A stretch of DNA of 64,000 nt from Pigmentibacter ruber (GTDB lineage Bacteria; Bdellovibrionota_B; Oligoflexia; Silvanigrellales; Silvanigrellaceae), in contig NZ_WSSC01000001.1 of assembly GCF_009792895.1 (NCBI RefSeq), positions 62,001 to 126,000 on the forward strand, in the 5' to 3' direction. The position numbers and the translations under genes were made by a program. Shown piece by piece: positions 8,929-17,359 of the stretch. Numbering within the stretch: the stretch's first letter is position 1; the number at the start of each line of letters is the position of its first letter. A model generated the notes under the pieces. The model saw nothing but the letters and a program-made list of their open reading frames with translations. It did no database searches and was not told the DNA's origin.

Positions 8929-9171
8929 CTAAAAAGTCCTCCTTTTATTGCAATGGCCATTTTATTTGATCTATATATATGAGTAAATATGTAAATTTAA
9001 AAAAAAGTAGAATTGTAGATTAAAGCTAAATTTCATTTTGATTACCAAAAAATGAGATGATTTTGATTTGGGAAATTAAGCCTTGATCTTAAAATGACAA
9101 TATGATTTTGTGGATTGTTGGTTATGTGCATCTTACCTTAAAAATTTGGCTAGCATAGGGTTTTGCTTTAA

Positions 9172-10872
9172 ATGGATAAAAAAATTTATAAACAACTGAT
9201 TTTTTACGGTCTTTCATTTAATTCATTAATTTTAATAAGTTGTGTTTCTCAACCCAAAGTAAAAACGTTTTCTCATACTTTTTCATGTCAGCAGGAACCT
9301 TCCTTACCAGAGAATAACTACCCTCTATGCAGCAATACAATTGAGGATAATCAATTTTGTCAAATAAAACTAGAAAATTTAAAACCTACCCAGTTCAATT
9401 TTGCTGAGGATTATGTAAAGCACAATTTTAAGTATTTTGCCAATAAACCAGCTGAATATCAAAATTACTTATGTAAGAACCCAATAGAAGTAGTGGTTGG
9501 TGCTAAAGCTGATTCTGGATTTTATGTAACTGATGGGCACCATCGTGTAAAAATAATTGAATTGTTTCGTAGCAAGCTTTCCCAAGATTTTACAATAACA
9601 GCTAAAATTATAAAAAATTATCACCTTGTCAGTCCAAATTTAAAACCCAATGAATTTTGGAATTCAATGCAGGCAGATAATTTTGTTTATTTGAAAGACA
9701 AAGGCGAAGTTAAAGATCCAAATGAGTTGCCAAAATCTTTTTCTGATATGACAAATGATCCTTATCTTTCACTAGTATCATATATTAGAGACGATAAACA
9801 AAAGTTTTGTTTTGATACACAATTGTCTTCTTTTCAAAATTATGGAGAACTTCACTGGGCAGAATATTTTAGAAACTATAAAGGTTTAGACCCATATAAT
9901 GATAATAAAATTTATAGTTACTATAAAAATAGAATTATTTATTTTGGAGGAAAAAACTCTGAAAAGAAAAAAAATATTTGTAAATCTTTGGAAGCAGCAA
10001 ACTTACCAGGATATTTTAATTCAAGTAAGTTAACACCAACTTTAGTTATTGATAGTTTTGGTGCAACTGGGGAAGTAAAAAGTTTTCGAACTATGAGTAT
10101 GTTAGAAAAAATTCCCAATATAAATCATCGTGGGTTAAGTAAATTAAAAGCATCTGGTAGTGCGCAGTTTTCTGAAAGCCAATTATCTTGGATAAAAATG
10201 AACACTTCTGAAAATTTGGTTGTTGTTGATCTTCGTCAGGAATCACATGGTTTTATCAATGGTAATCCTGTTTCTTGGACAGCGCGTTTAAATTGGGCAA
10301 ATAAAGGTGAATTAAAAAATAATATTATAGTTGATGAATCCGTAAGATTAAATGAACTTCTTTTTCAAGATCATATTGCAATGCCAACGGCAAGAAATTA
10401 TAAAATAAATAATTTTAAAATCAGTGATTTTATTAAATTAGAAATTCAAAGTATCTCTCGTGAAGATGAAATAACTGAAAAAAATAAAATAGGTTACTAT
10501 AGAGTAACTGTTTCTGATCATTCTAAACCATCAGATGATAATGTAGATGATTTTTTGAATTTTTATAGATCTTTAAAGGATGAGCAATGGGTGCATTTTC
10601 ATTGTCGTGCAGGAAAAGGAAGAACTACTACCTTTTTAGCAATGTATGATATGTTAAAAAATGCAAACCAAGTTTCTTTTCAGGAAATCATAAAAAGACA
10701 ATCAGCTGTAGAACCATTTTATAATTTACTGGATTTTAAGAAAGGGAACAAAAAAACATTAAAATTAGATAGATATCAATTTTTAAAAAGTTTTTATTTG
10801 TTTGCCAAAGACATGCAAGGTGGTTATAAAGGAACATGGAAACAATGGAAAGCAATGAATAAAATACAGTAA
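9172..10872 (+). CDS. Lipoprotein with ParB-like domain and PTP-like phytase/phosphatase active site
   Basis: A signal peptide ends in lipobox LISC with Cys24, so the protein is probably lipid-anchored outside the cytoplasm. Residues about 60-175 include TDGHHRVKI, typical of the ParBc_2 ParB-like domain. The C-terminal region carries a cysteine-phosphatase P-loop, HCRAGKGRT (Cys478 to Arg484, CX5R), with an upstream SDHSKPSDD that matches the general-acid loop of PTP-like inositol-phosphate phosphatases. The HC-x-A-G-x-G-R-T form is that of bacterial phytases. The likely activity is dephosphorylation of inositol phosphates or a similar substrate. The start has no strong ribosome binding site but directly precedes the signal peptide. 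Confidence 0.7.
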   Translation: MDKKIYKQLIFYGLSFNSLILISCVSQPKVKTFSHTFSCQQEPSLPENNYPLCSNTIEDNQFCQIKLENLKPTQFNFAEDYVKHNFKYFANKPAEYQNYLCKNPIEVVVGAKADSGFYVTDGHHRVKIIELFRSKLSQDFTITAKIIKNYHLVSPNLKPNEFWNSMQADNFVYLKDKGEVKDPNELPKSFSDMTNDPYLSLVSYIRDDKQKFCFDTQLSSFQNYGELHWAEYFRNYKGLDPYNDNKIYSYYKNRIIYFGGKNSEKKKNICKSLEAANLPGYFNSSKLTPTLVIDSFGATGEVKSFRTMSMLEKIPNINHRGLSKLKASGSAQFSESQLSWIKMNTSENLVVVDLRQESHGFINGNPVSWTARLNWANKGELKNNIIVDESVRLNELLFQDHIAMPTARNYKINNFKISDFIKLEIQSISREDEITEKNKIGYYRVTVSDHSKPSDDNVDDFLNFYRSLKDEQWVHFHCRAGKGRTTTFLAMYDMLKNANQVSFQEIIKRQSAVEPFYNLLDFKKGNKKTLKLDRYQFLKSFYLFAKDMQGGYKGTWKQWKAMNKIQ

Positions 10873-10882
10873 AAACTTAAAT

Positions 10883-12385
10883 TCATTTGTTAACTTTTTT
10901 GTTTCCTTTTTTTCCACTTGTGAGGGCTTTTAATTGTGGCAAGCACCACTGATTTAATCCTGGTATATGAACATCATTCCAATATTTTTCCCATTTAATA
11001 TCAGTTGGAGTGTATGAGAATTCCTCTTCTGTTACTCTGTGATTTAATAAATTATCCGACTTAAAAGTATAATTATAATCATATATAAATGGTTTATATA
11101 CTTTCATAATAGTATCGATTGTTTTTGCTTTTCTTTTAATAGTCGAAATAGTAGATTCAATGCCAAATTTAGCTATAATTTTTGCAGAGTTTTTTTCAAG
11201 TTTAATTTTATCAAAAAGATAAGAAACTGTTTTTTCTATTCGATTGATATTTGTTCCGGATAAAATATGTTGCGGAGTAATAAACTTAGGTTTTGAAGCA
11301 GGGAGAAGAATTTGCGAAAGAGATCTTTTTTGATTCTGCCTAAAGTAGTTACAGACATATTCTGAAGCTAAAGCCACTGAAAGTGGGTTGATTGAAGAAG
11401 TTGAACTTTGATAAACAGGAGAATGTTTTCCGGCAAGCAAAGCTGATGCTGCAATGGTTAATCCTTTTGCAACATAATCAACAGGAATAATATCTAAATT
11501 ATGATTAGGTTTAGCTACAATATGTCTATATCTAGTGCTAAACATTTGAATAAAAGGAGCCGTTCCATTAAAATCTTCATTCCAACCAGGAAATGGGTAT
11601 TTTTCAGCAGACTCAACTATGCTAGGGCGGAAAATACTGAGCCTTTCAGTAGGAATTTTGTTACTTAAAACAGCCTCTCCTAAACCTTTTGTATAAGTAT
11701 AAGTATTAGGCCAGCCTAGACGTTCAGCTCTTACTGTACCTATTTTCACAAGCTCTTTGTCACTGGCGTTTCTAGAACGCATTGCTTGAGCTTCTTGAAT
11801 ACCCCATTTAATTTCTTCTTCAGCTGTAAATTTTGTTCCGTTAGGAGAAATATCTTTAATAGCTTGTTCTGGAACAATACCATCAGCCATACCTGCGACA
11901 TAGCAAGTAGAAATATGCAGTAATTTCGCTTTTTTTGTTGACAAAATAAAATCAGCTACAATTTTTGTACTTTCTGAATTTGATTTTAACATTTGATCTA
12001 ATGGAGCAAAAAATCTTAAATCAGCTGCAAAGTTAACAGCTAAATCAACATCATTTTGTAAAGTTTCTAAAATATTATTTGGTAAATTAAAATTTTCACA
12101 GCAAACATTTCCAGTTATAACTTCTATTTTTTTTAGTTTACTTAATTCATTGCCATAAATATTTCTTAAATTGCTAAAAACTGGTGAATTAGCATATATT
12201 TCTTCAAAACGAGTGTAACCACACTTTCCTTTTTCAGATCTTACAAGAATAATAACTTTTTTAATTTTTGGAATATACTCTAAGAGCATGGATATCCAGA
12301 CTTTACTTATAAATCCACTCCCTCCAATAATTAATATTGTTTTACCTTCTATAATACGATGAATGGAGAGATTAGATATTGTCAT
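10883..12385 (-). CDS. Fatty acyl-CoA reductase, FAR/male-sterility type
   Basis: An NAD-binding domain opens with IIGGSGFISK, an altered form of the usual GxxGxxG in which the third Gly is Ser. HISTCYVAG and the catalytic YTYTK (YxxxK) follow. The C-terminal segment with YKPFIYDYNYTF and VHIPGL matches the FAR C-terminal domain. FARs make the fatty alcohols used by AGPS. The ATG at 12385 is preferred to one at 12427 because AAAGGG lies 8 nt before it and it directly precedes the Rossmann fold. At 500 residues it is full length. It converges on the phosphatase gene with a 10-nt gap. Confidence 0.85.
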   Translation of the reverse strand: MTISNLSIHRIIEGKTILIIGGSGFISKVWISMLLEYIPKIKKVIILVRSEKGKCGYTRFEEIYANSPVFSNLRNIYGNELSKLKKIEVITGNVCCENFNLPNNILETLQNDVDLAVNFAADLRFFAPLDQMLKSNSESTKIVADFILSTKKAKLLHISTCYVAGMADGIVPEQAIKDISPNGTKFTAEEEIKWGIQEAQAMRSRNASDKELVKIGTVRAERLGWPNTYTYTKGLGEAVLSNKIPTERLSIFRPSIVESAEKYPFPGWNEDFNGTAPFIQMFSTRYRHIVAKPNHNLDIIPVDYVAKGLTIAASALLAGKHSPVYQSSTSSINPLSVALASEYVCNYFRQNQKRSLSQILLPASKPKFITPQHILSGTNINRIEKTVSYLFDKIKLEKNSAKIIAKFGIESTISTIKRKAKTIDTIMKVYKPFIYDYNYTFKSDNLLNHRVTEEEFSYTPTDIKWEKYWNDVHIPGLNQWCLPQLKALTSGKKGNKKVNK

Positions 12386-12537
12386 ATATGGTACCCTTTC
12401 TTGTACTCTAAATCCTCTGAACAACACTGTGCGGATATTGATACATATGTGGAATGTTTCATTTCATTTTGCACAATGCTGTAATATACAAGGTTGTCAT
12501 ATTGCTATGAGTCTTTCAAGTTTTATGTTTGGTATTC

Positions 12538-13560
12538 TTAAAATTGCCAACTTCCTCCAAGGTTGATGTATGGTGCGATCCATTGGCGTTGTGGGATATC
12601 TGCATCGGAATTACCAGATTGAGTTGTATTTACTGTGCTAGTGGATACATCTAATCCTAAACTTGTAAGTAAACTAAAGCGTCCTGATTTAGATCCTTCA
12701 GCAGATTCAAATCCACCAGTTGCTGCAATTCTAATTCCAAAATTTTGTTCCGTTTTTTGTAAGGAAACATTATTATAATTAAAGCCTAAATTATTTTGAA
12801 AATAAAATGGTTCTAAATGTGCATAGAGTCTAATTGGTGCACTTAATCCAGTTTGTTGGTTGCTCCAATTTACAAGTTCTATATCAGCAGGAAGTGAGAC
12901 TTGATATGTGGGATATTTTTGTGATTGTCTATAAAAATAACTAGCATTATCATTAAAAGTACCGTGGGAATTAGAATCTTTACTAATTGAATTTTGATTA
13001 TTTGTTGTAGCATTTCCAGAAAAAAATGCACTAAATGAAATTCCTTGAGAATATAAAGAAGTAATAGTTTGGGAATAGTTAACTTTAGCAGTTATCCCTT
13101 GGCTAGTAATGCTTGTTCCATTATTATCGTAATTTAATCTGCGATAACCAATTTGCGCATTCATATAAATTTTGTTGTCAACATCGCGAAGAATTTGAAA
13201 TCCACCAAAAGCATCTATTAAATAAAAGCTTCCACCTTTCCAATTAGGATCCCAATATTGTCTAAAAGGGGCGTAAGCCATACCAAATGCATCACCACCA
13301 AGAACAATTCCCCTTGTTAATCCTAATACACATTGTTCATAACTACAGAAAATTTCCGCTTCATCAGGAAATGAAGAAGGAGATAAACGCATAGCGGATA
13401 ATGAACGTGGACGGGTATTTACAAAAGGTGAAATACCATCAGAATAATCAGGAGTTTGTTGATAAACAGGTCTTCCATCATTTTGGGCAAATGCGACAAG
13501 TTGAGTACTTCCCAAAAATGTAATTAAACTGACATATTTTGCAAATTTTACTTTGTTCAT
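12538..13560 (-). CDS. Predicted outer-membrane beta-barrel protein
   Basis: The 340-residue protein has a Sec signal peptide ending VAFAQ, many alternating hydrophobic strands rich in Asn, Ser, Tyr and Gly, and a terminal GGSWQF. A final Phe is the usual signal for Bam-mediated barrel insertion. No catalytic motif or specific family is recognised. The ATG at 13560 is chosen because AGGGG stands just upstream; another ATG lies 18 nt further up. Its promoter lies in the divergent region shared with the methyltransferase operon. Confidence 0.65.
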   Translation of the reverse strand: MNKVKFAKYVSLITFLGSTQLVAFAQNDGRPVYQQTPDYSDGISPFVNTRPRSLSAMRLSPSSFPDEAEIFCSYEQCVLGLTRGIVLGGDAFGMAYAPFRQYWDPNWKGGSFYLIDAFGGFQILRDVDNKIYMNAQIGYRRLNYDNNGTSITSQGITAKVNYSQTITSLYSQGISFSAFFSGNATTNNQNSISKDSNSHGTFNDNASYFYRQSQKYPTYQVSLPADIELVNWSNQQTGLSAPIRLYAHLEPFYFQNNLGFNYNNVSLQKTEQNFGIRIAATGGFESAEGSKSGRFSLLTSLGLDVSTSTVNTTQSGNSDADIPQRQWIAPYINLGGSWQF

Positions 13561-13736
13561 ATTTTCCCCTATCGACAAACTACAATAAAACCAACTTTCA
13601 AAGTCAATTTTAGACTTTTCAAAAAATCTTTATACAGGTATTTTTTCAGAGTAACAATTTATATAATGAACAATCATAGTGATATCAAAATATACCGGAT
13701 GTTCTTATTTCTTGTTAATTTGAAAATGATATTTGA

Positions 13737-13764
13737 TTGTGTCATATTAGCAAAAATGTATATT
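13737..13764 (+). promoter_or_regulatory. Candidate sigma-70 promoter of the methyltransferase operon
   Basis: TTGTGT (13737-13742), a 16-nt spacer and TATATT (13759-13764) stand about 24 nt before the start codon at 13788, with GGAGG between. It is the best promoter-like pair in the divergent region. Confidence 0.45.
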
Positions 13765-13787
13765 CGGGCTTAACACGGAGGTTATTA

Positions 13788-14096
13788 TTGAGTATGCTGT
13801 TTTCCTTAGATAATTTTTTGCAACTTAATCTTTCCAATGATGTGTTCCCATTTATGATTGTATTTTATTGGATCATTTGTGGTGCAATAGTTCAGTCATT
13901 TTTTATAAAAATTGATAAATATATACCAAATTCCAATTCTTGTCATACTATAGAAACAAGTATAACAAGAAGATTATTTTATTTTATTTGTGGGGGGGCA
14001 ATATTACCAATGCTTTTTGCATTATTGCCTCCAATATTTGCATTAGGTTATTTAGGTAAAATAATAGAAGAAAAAGAATACAGGAAAAAGACATGA
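13788..14096 (+). CDS. Small inner-membrane protein, translationally coupled to the methionine methyltransferase gene
   Basis: The 102-residue protein has two hydrophobic segments (about 17-40 and 63-88) and a charged C-terminal tail. I do not recognise a family. The TTG at 13788 is chosen as start because a perfect GGAGG lies 6 nt before it; an ATG follows two codons later. Its stop overlaps the start of the next gene by 4 nt (ATGA), so the two are translated together. A membrane partner or transporter accessory for the enzyme or its product is possible, but this is only inferred from coupling. Confidence 0.65.
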   Translation: MSMLFSLDNFLQLNLSNDVFPFMIVFYWIICGAIVQSFFIKIDKYIPNSNSCHTIETSITRRLFYFICGGAILPMLFALLPPIFALGYLGKIIEEKEYRKKT

Positions 14097-17000
14097 AAAA
14101 AACTGGAGAGGGTAGTCGGGAACATTGGAGCTTTGATTTAAAATCTTTTTTAAATAATTGTAAAAAATCATCAAATCAAACTTTTGAAAACTTAAAATTT
14201 TTGTTAGAAAAATTAGATGACCCTCATACAAGAAAAGCTGCTCGTTGTGCATTAAGTGAATTATTTTATTACTTCACACAATCAAACTCTAATGAAGATT
14301 TTATTGAAAATTATCACTTTTCTCTTGATAAATTAATTACTGATGGAGATGAAAGTAGTAATAATACTTTAGTTTTATTGCAACTACCTAGTATTTTTAC
14401 ACCTGAAGATTGGTCATTTACATTTTTTGAAGGTTTAGCAAGATATCCTATTTCAGAGTTTCATCATCGTACTTTAGCTGAATTAGGTTGTGGAAATGGT
14501 TGGATAAGTATTGCATTAGCAAAAAAATGTTCTCCAACTATGATATATGGACTAGATATAAATCCAAAAGCAATAATTTGTGCACGTATTAATTTATATT
14601 TAAATGCTTTAGATATGCAAGGAAATCCTATAACAGATTCAGAAGGAAAATCAATTCTTGAAAGAGTAACATTTCATCATTCAGATTTGTTAGAATATTG
14701 TATTGAAAAACAAATTAAATTAGACAAAGTAATAGGCTGTATTCCTCAAGTTCTTGCACCAGATTCTAGTCTTATTCCGACTATAAAACCAGATGAAGCT
14801 ACTGATGAAGCATTGTATGAATTAAGTAATTATTGCTCTAAACAAGGTTACATTGAAGATCAATTTGGATTAGGTCTCATTGCAAGAGCTGTAGAAGAAT
14901 CCATTGAGGTCATGAAATTATCTGGAAAAGTAGTTCTAAATTTAGGAGGTCGCCCAGGAAAAGCTGTCTTAGAAAGATTGTTAACTCGGCGCGGTCTTAA
15001 AGTAACAACTGTCTGGCAAACAAAAATTGAACAAGCAGGTGACACAGAAATTAAACCTTTAGTTGATATTGAAAAAAACTCATCCTATCGTTTTGAATTT
15101 TATATGGGGCCTAATTCATCAGACAGTATTTCTGCTAGAACAGCCTATGCTTATCTGCAAAATGGAGGAAAAATTTTCCATTCATTGCAAGTCTTAGATG
15201 CAGAAATCCGTGATAGTCATAAAATGAAAAAAGTGTTGAGATTATTAAAAAAAGAAGAATATTCAGATGCCAGAAGTGGTTTAGATTTAACTTACTCAGA
15301 TCGTTCTTTAGTTGAAGAAAAACTTTCATTTTTGGCAAGACTTTCAGATAAATTAAGTTCGCAATCAGCGTTTGATTATGAGGATATACGTGGCGAGATT
15401 ACTTTTAGAAGGAACTTAGCAGAGTATTTTAGAACATATTGGAGAATTCCAATTACAGCAAAAAGTATTCTTATAGCACCTTCTAGAATTGCATTTGTAC
15501 GAAATATTTTTTCAAATTATGCAATTAAAAAAGCAATTATAGATAAAGAAATTGCTAAAGAGCTGCCGCAAGAATGGATTCAAAATGATTATCATAATTC
15601 TGAAGAAGAAATCTTTGTCATAGAGTCTCCAAAACAATGTGAACTTGTATGTAAACTAATAGAAACAATTCATCCTGAGTTAGTTGTTTGTTCACTAAGT
15701 GATTTTGAACTAAAAAATCAAGATTCTTTTAAACGCTTAATAGAAACAAGTGAAAAATACGGCACAAGATTAGTTGTGGATTTTAGTAATGGATGTGATC
15801 TTTCTAGCTATCCTAAAGGTAACGGAATATTTGAATACTTATTTGATAGAGAATTACCTAAACATGTAACATTAATTTGTGCCTTAATTCATAATAGAAT
15901 TTATACAGATTTAGAAGTTACATTTTCAATTTGTGAAAATGAAACCTTTATTAATGGTATGTGCAATGCTGCAGAATTAACTTATAGTAGGACGTCTGTA
16001 GTATTACAAGAATTTTATAATACAATTTTAGTTGATTTACTTAGTTTTCATGTCAAGAATAATAAAAGAGGGGTAAGCAATTCTCTGCGGTTACCAATTG
16101 AAGAAGACAAAGAGTTTGAAAAAAAATTCGTTTCATTCTCAAAAAACTATAAAAATATTGCAAAACATCCAGCAATTAAAGAGTCCTTTCATAATATTGA
16201 TGCAAAAATAGTACGTTTAGATTATGGTGAAAATTGTTTTCCAACTGCAAATTTTGTAAAAGCAGCAATTTTTGAAAGTTTTGTGCGACAAAATATTTCA
16301 AATTTTGAACAATCGCCTGAGCTAGATATCAGAGAAAATCTTTCCAATCGTTATGGCTTTGTGGAGATAGATAACACATCACTCCATCTGGCAAATGGTG
16401 TGTCGGCTTTATTCTCAAGTATAGCGGAGTTCTGCGCCGCACATAAAAATTCTATTATTATACCTACAGGAAATTATGGTTATTTTGAGGCTGCAGCTCT
16501 TTATTTTGGTGTAAATGTATTACATTTAAAAACTAAAATAGAGCATCAATATAAAATCCAAGCTATAAAGTTAAAAGAAATTTTAACAACAGAAAAAAAG
16601 AATTGTTGGGTTTTTTTAAATATGCCAATCGTAAATCCAACTGGAGCAAAATATTCAAAACAAGAAGTGATAGAAATTTTTAAAGTTGCTGAGAAATATC
16701 AGGCAACAGTTGTTTTGGATACCATTTTTTCTCAATTAGAATTTAATAAGAAAGAATCCATATTTGATATTTCTTCTATTATTAAAAATTATGCTCCAAA
16801 TTTAAAATTTGTTCTTTTTGGAGGGCTATCTAAAGAATTATCAGCAGGAGGTTTGCGAATTGGTTACGCATTTACTAATTCTAATCTTGCTAAAAGTGCA
16901 TTTGACCGTAGTGTGCAAAATCCAATTCCAACAACAATTAAATATGCCATTAAAAAAATCTTTTATTGTTTAAATAATCAGATTGATGAAGTTACCCATC

Positions 17001-17359
17001 ATTTCCAAGAGCAAGCTGCATTTTTAAAAGAGAGAGCTGAAAAATTAAGCCATATTCTATCTGTGCATGGCTGGGAACCACTCGATTCAAAGGGTGGATT
17101 ATTTATCATCGCAAAACCTACAAAACTTATTGGAAAAAGTGCCTCTTTAAAACTTAACAATAAGACAGAAAATGTTACAATAACCGGTGATAATGTGCAT
17201 GAAGTTTTATTTAATTTAACGGGTTTACTTATTAATGGTGCTGAATGGACAGGCATTCCAAGTTATTGTCGGTTTGTATTATCAGTTTCAGAAAGTGATT
17301 TTGAAAAGGCAATTGATAGACTGAGATTATTTTGGAATACCGTAAATCGGGAGGAATAA
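14093..17359 (+). CDS. Plant-type methionine S-methyltransferase (two-domain, methyltransferase plus aminotransferase-like)
   Basis: The 1088-residue protein follows the architecture of plant MMT, which makes S-methylmethionine from SAM and Met. Residues 130-139 (ELGCGNGWIS) and D155 form the SAM site. The segments EDWSFTFFEGL, GCIPQVL, VEDQFGLGLIARAVEE-like (here IEDQFGLGLIARAVEE) and GGRPGKAV are close to those I know from plant MMTs. The C-terminal third is a class I aminotransferase fold with NPTGAKYS, VVLDTIF and a retained PLP lysine, K914, in GGLSKELSAGGLRIGY. It overlaps the small membrane gene by 4 nt and shares 1 nt (TAATG) with acs. Confidence 0.85.
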   Translation: MKKTGEGSREHWSFDLKSFLNNCKKSSNQTFENLKFLLEKLDDPHTRKAARCALSELFYYFTQSNSNEDFIENYHFSLDKLITDGDESSNNTLVLLQLPSIFTPEDWSFTFFEGLARYPISEFHHRTLAELGCGNGWISIALAKKCSPTMIYGLDINPKAIICARINLYLNALDMQGNPITDSEGKSILERVTFHHSDLLEYCIEKQIKLDKVIGCIPQVLAPDSSLIPTIKPDEATDEALYELSNYCSKQGYIEDQFGLGLIARAVEESIEVMKLSGKVVLNLGGRPGKAVLERLLTRRGLKVTTVWQTKIEQAGDTEIKPLVDIEKNSSYRFEFYMGPNSSDSISARTAYAYLQNGGKIFHSLQVLDAEIRDSHKMKKVLRLLKKEEYSDARSGLDLTYSDRSLVEEKLSFLARLSDKLSSQSAFDYEDIRGEITFRRNLAEYFRTYWRIPITAKSILIAPSRIAFVRNIFSNYAIKKAIIDKEIAKELPQEWIQNDYHNSEEEIFVIESPKQCELVCKLIETIHPELVVCSLSDFELKNQDSFKRLIETSEKYGTRLVVDFSNGCDLSSYPKGNGIFEYLFDRELPKHVTLICALIHNRIYTDLEVTFSICENETFINGMCNAAELTYSRTSVVLQEFYNTILVDLLSFHVKNNKRGVSNSLRLPIEEDKEFEKKFVSFSKNYKNIAKHPAIKESFHNIDAKIVRLDYGENCFPTANFVKAAIFESFVRQNISNFEQSPELDIRENLSNRYGFVEIDNTSLHLANGVSALFSSIAEFCAAHKNSIIIPTGNYGYFEAAALYFGVNVLHLKTKIEHQYKIQAIKLKEILTTEKKNCWVFLNMPIVNPTGAKYSKQEVIEIFKVAEKYQATVVLDTIFSQLEFNKKESIFDISSIIKNYAPNLKFVLFGGLSKELSAGGLRIGYAFTNSNLAKSAFDRSVQNPIPTTIKYAIKKIFYCLNNQIDEVTHHFQEQAAFLKERAEKLSHILSVHGWEPLDSKGGLFIIAKPTKLIGKSASLKLNNKTENVTITGDNVHEVLFNLTGLLINGAEWTGIPSYCRFVLSVSESDFEKAIDRLRLFWNTVNREE

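Noticed and set aside
12363-12566. Plus-strand 67-codon frame opposite the acyl-CoA reductase start
   Set aside because: No ribosome binding site and it overlaps the reductase 5' end and the barrel gene's 3' end; a shadow frame.
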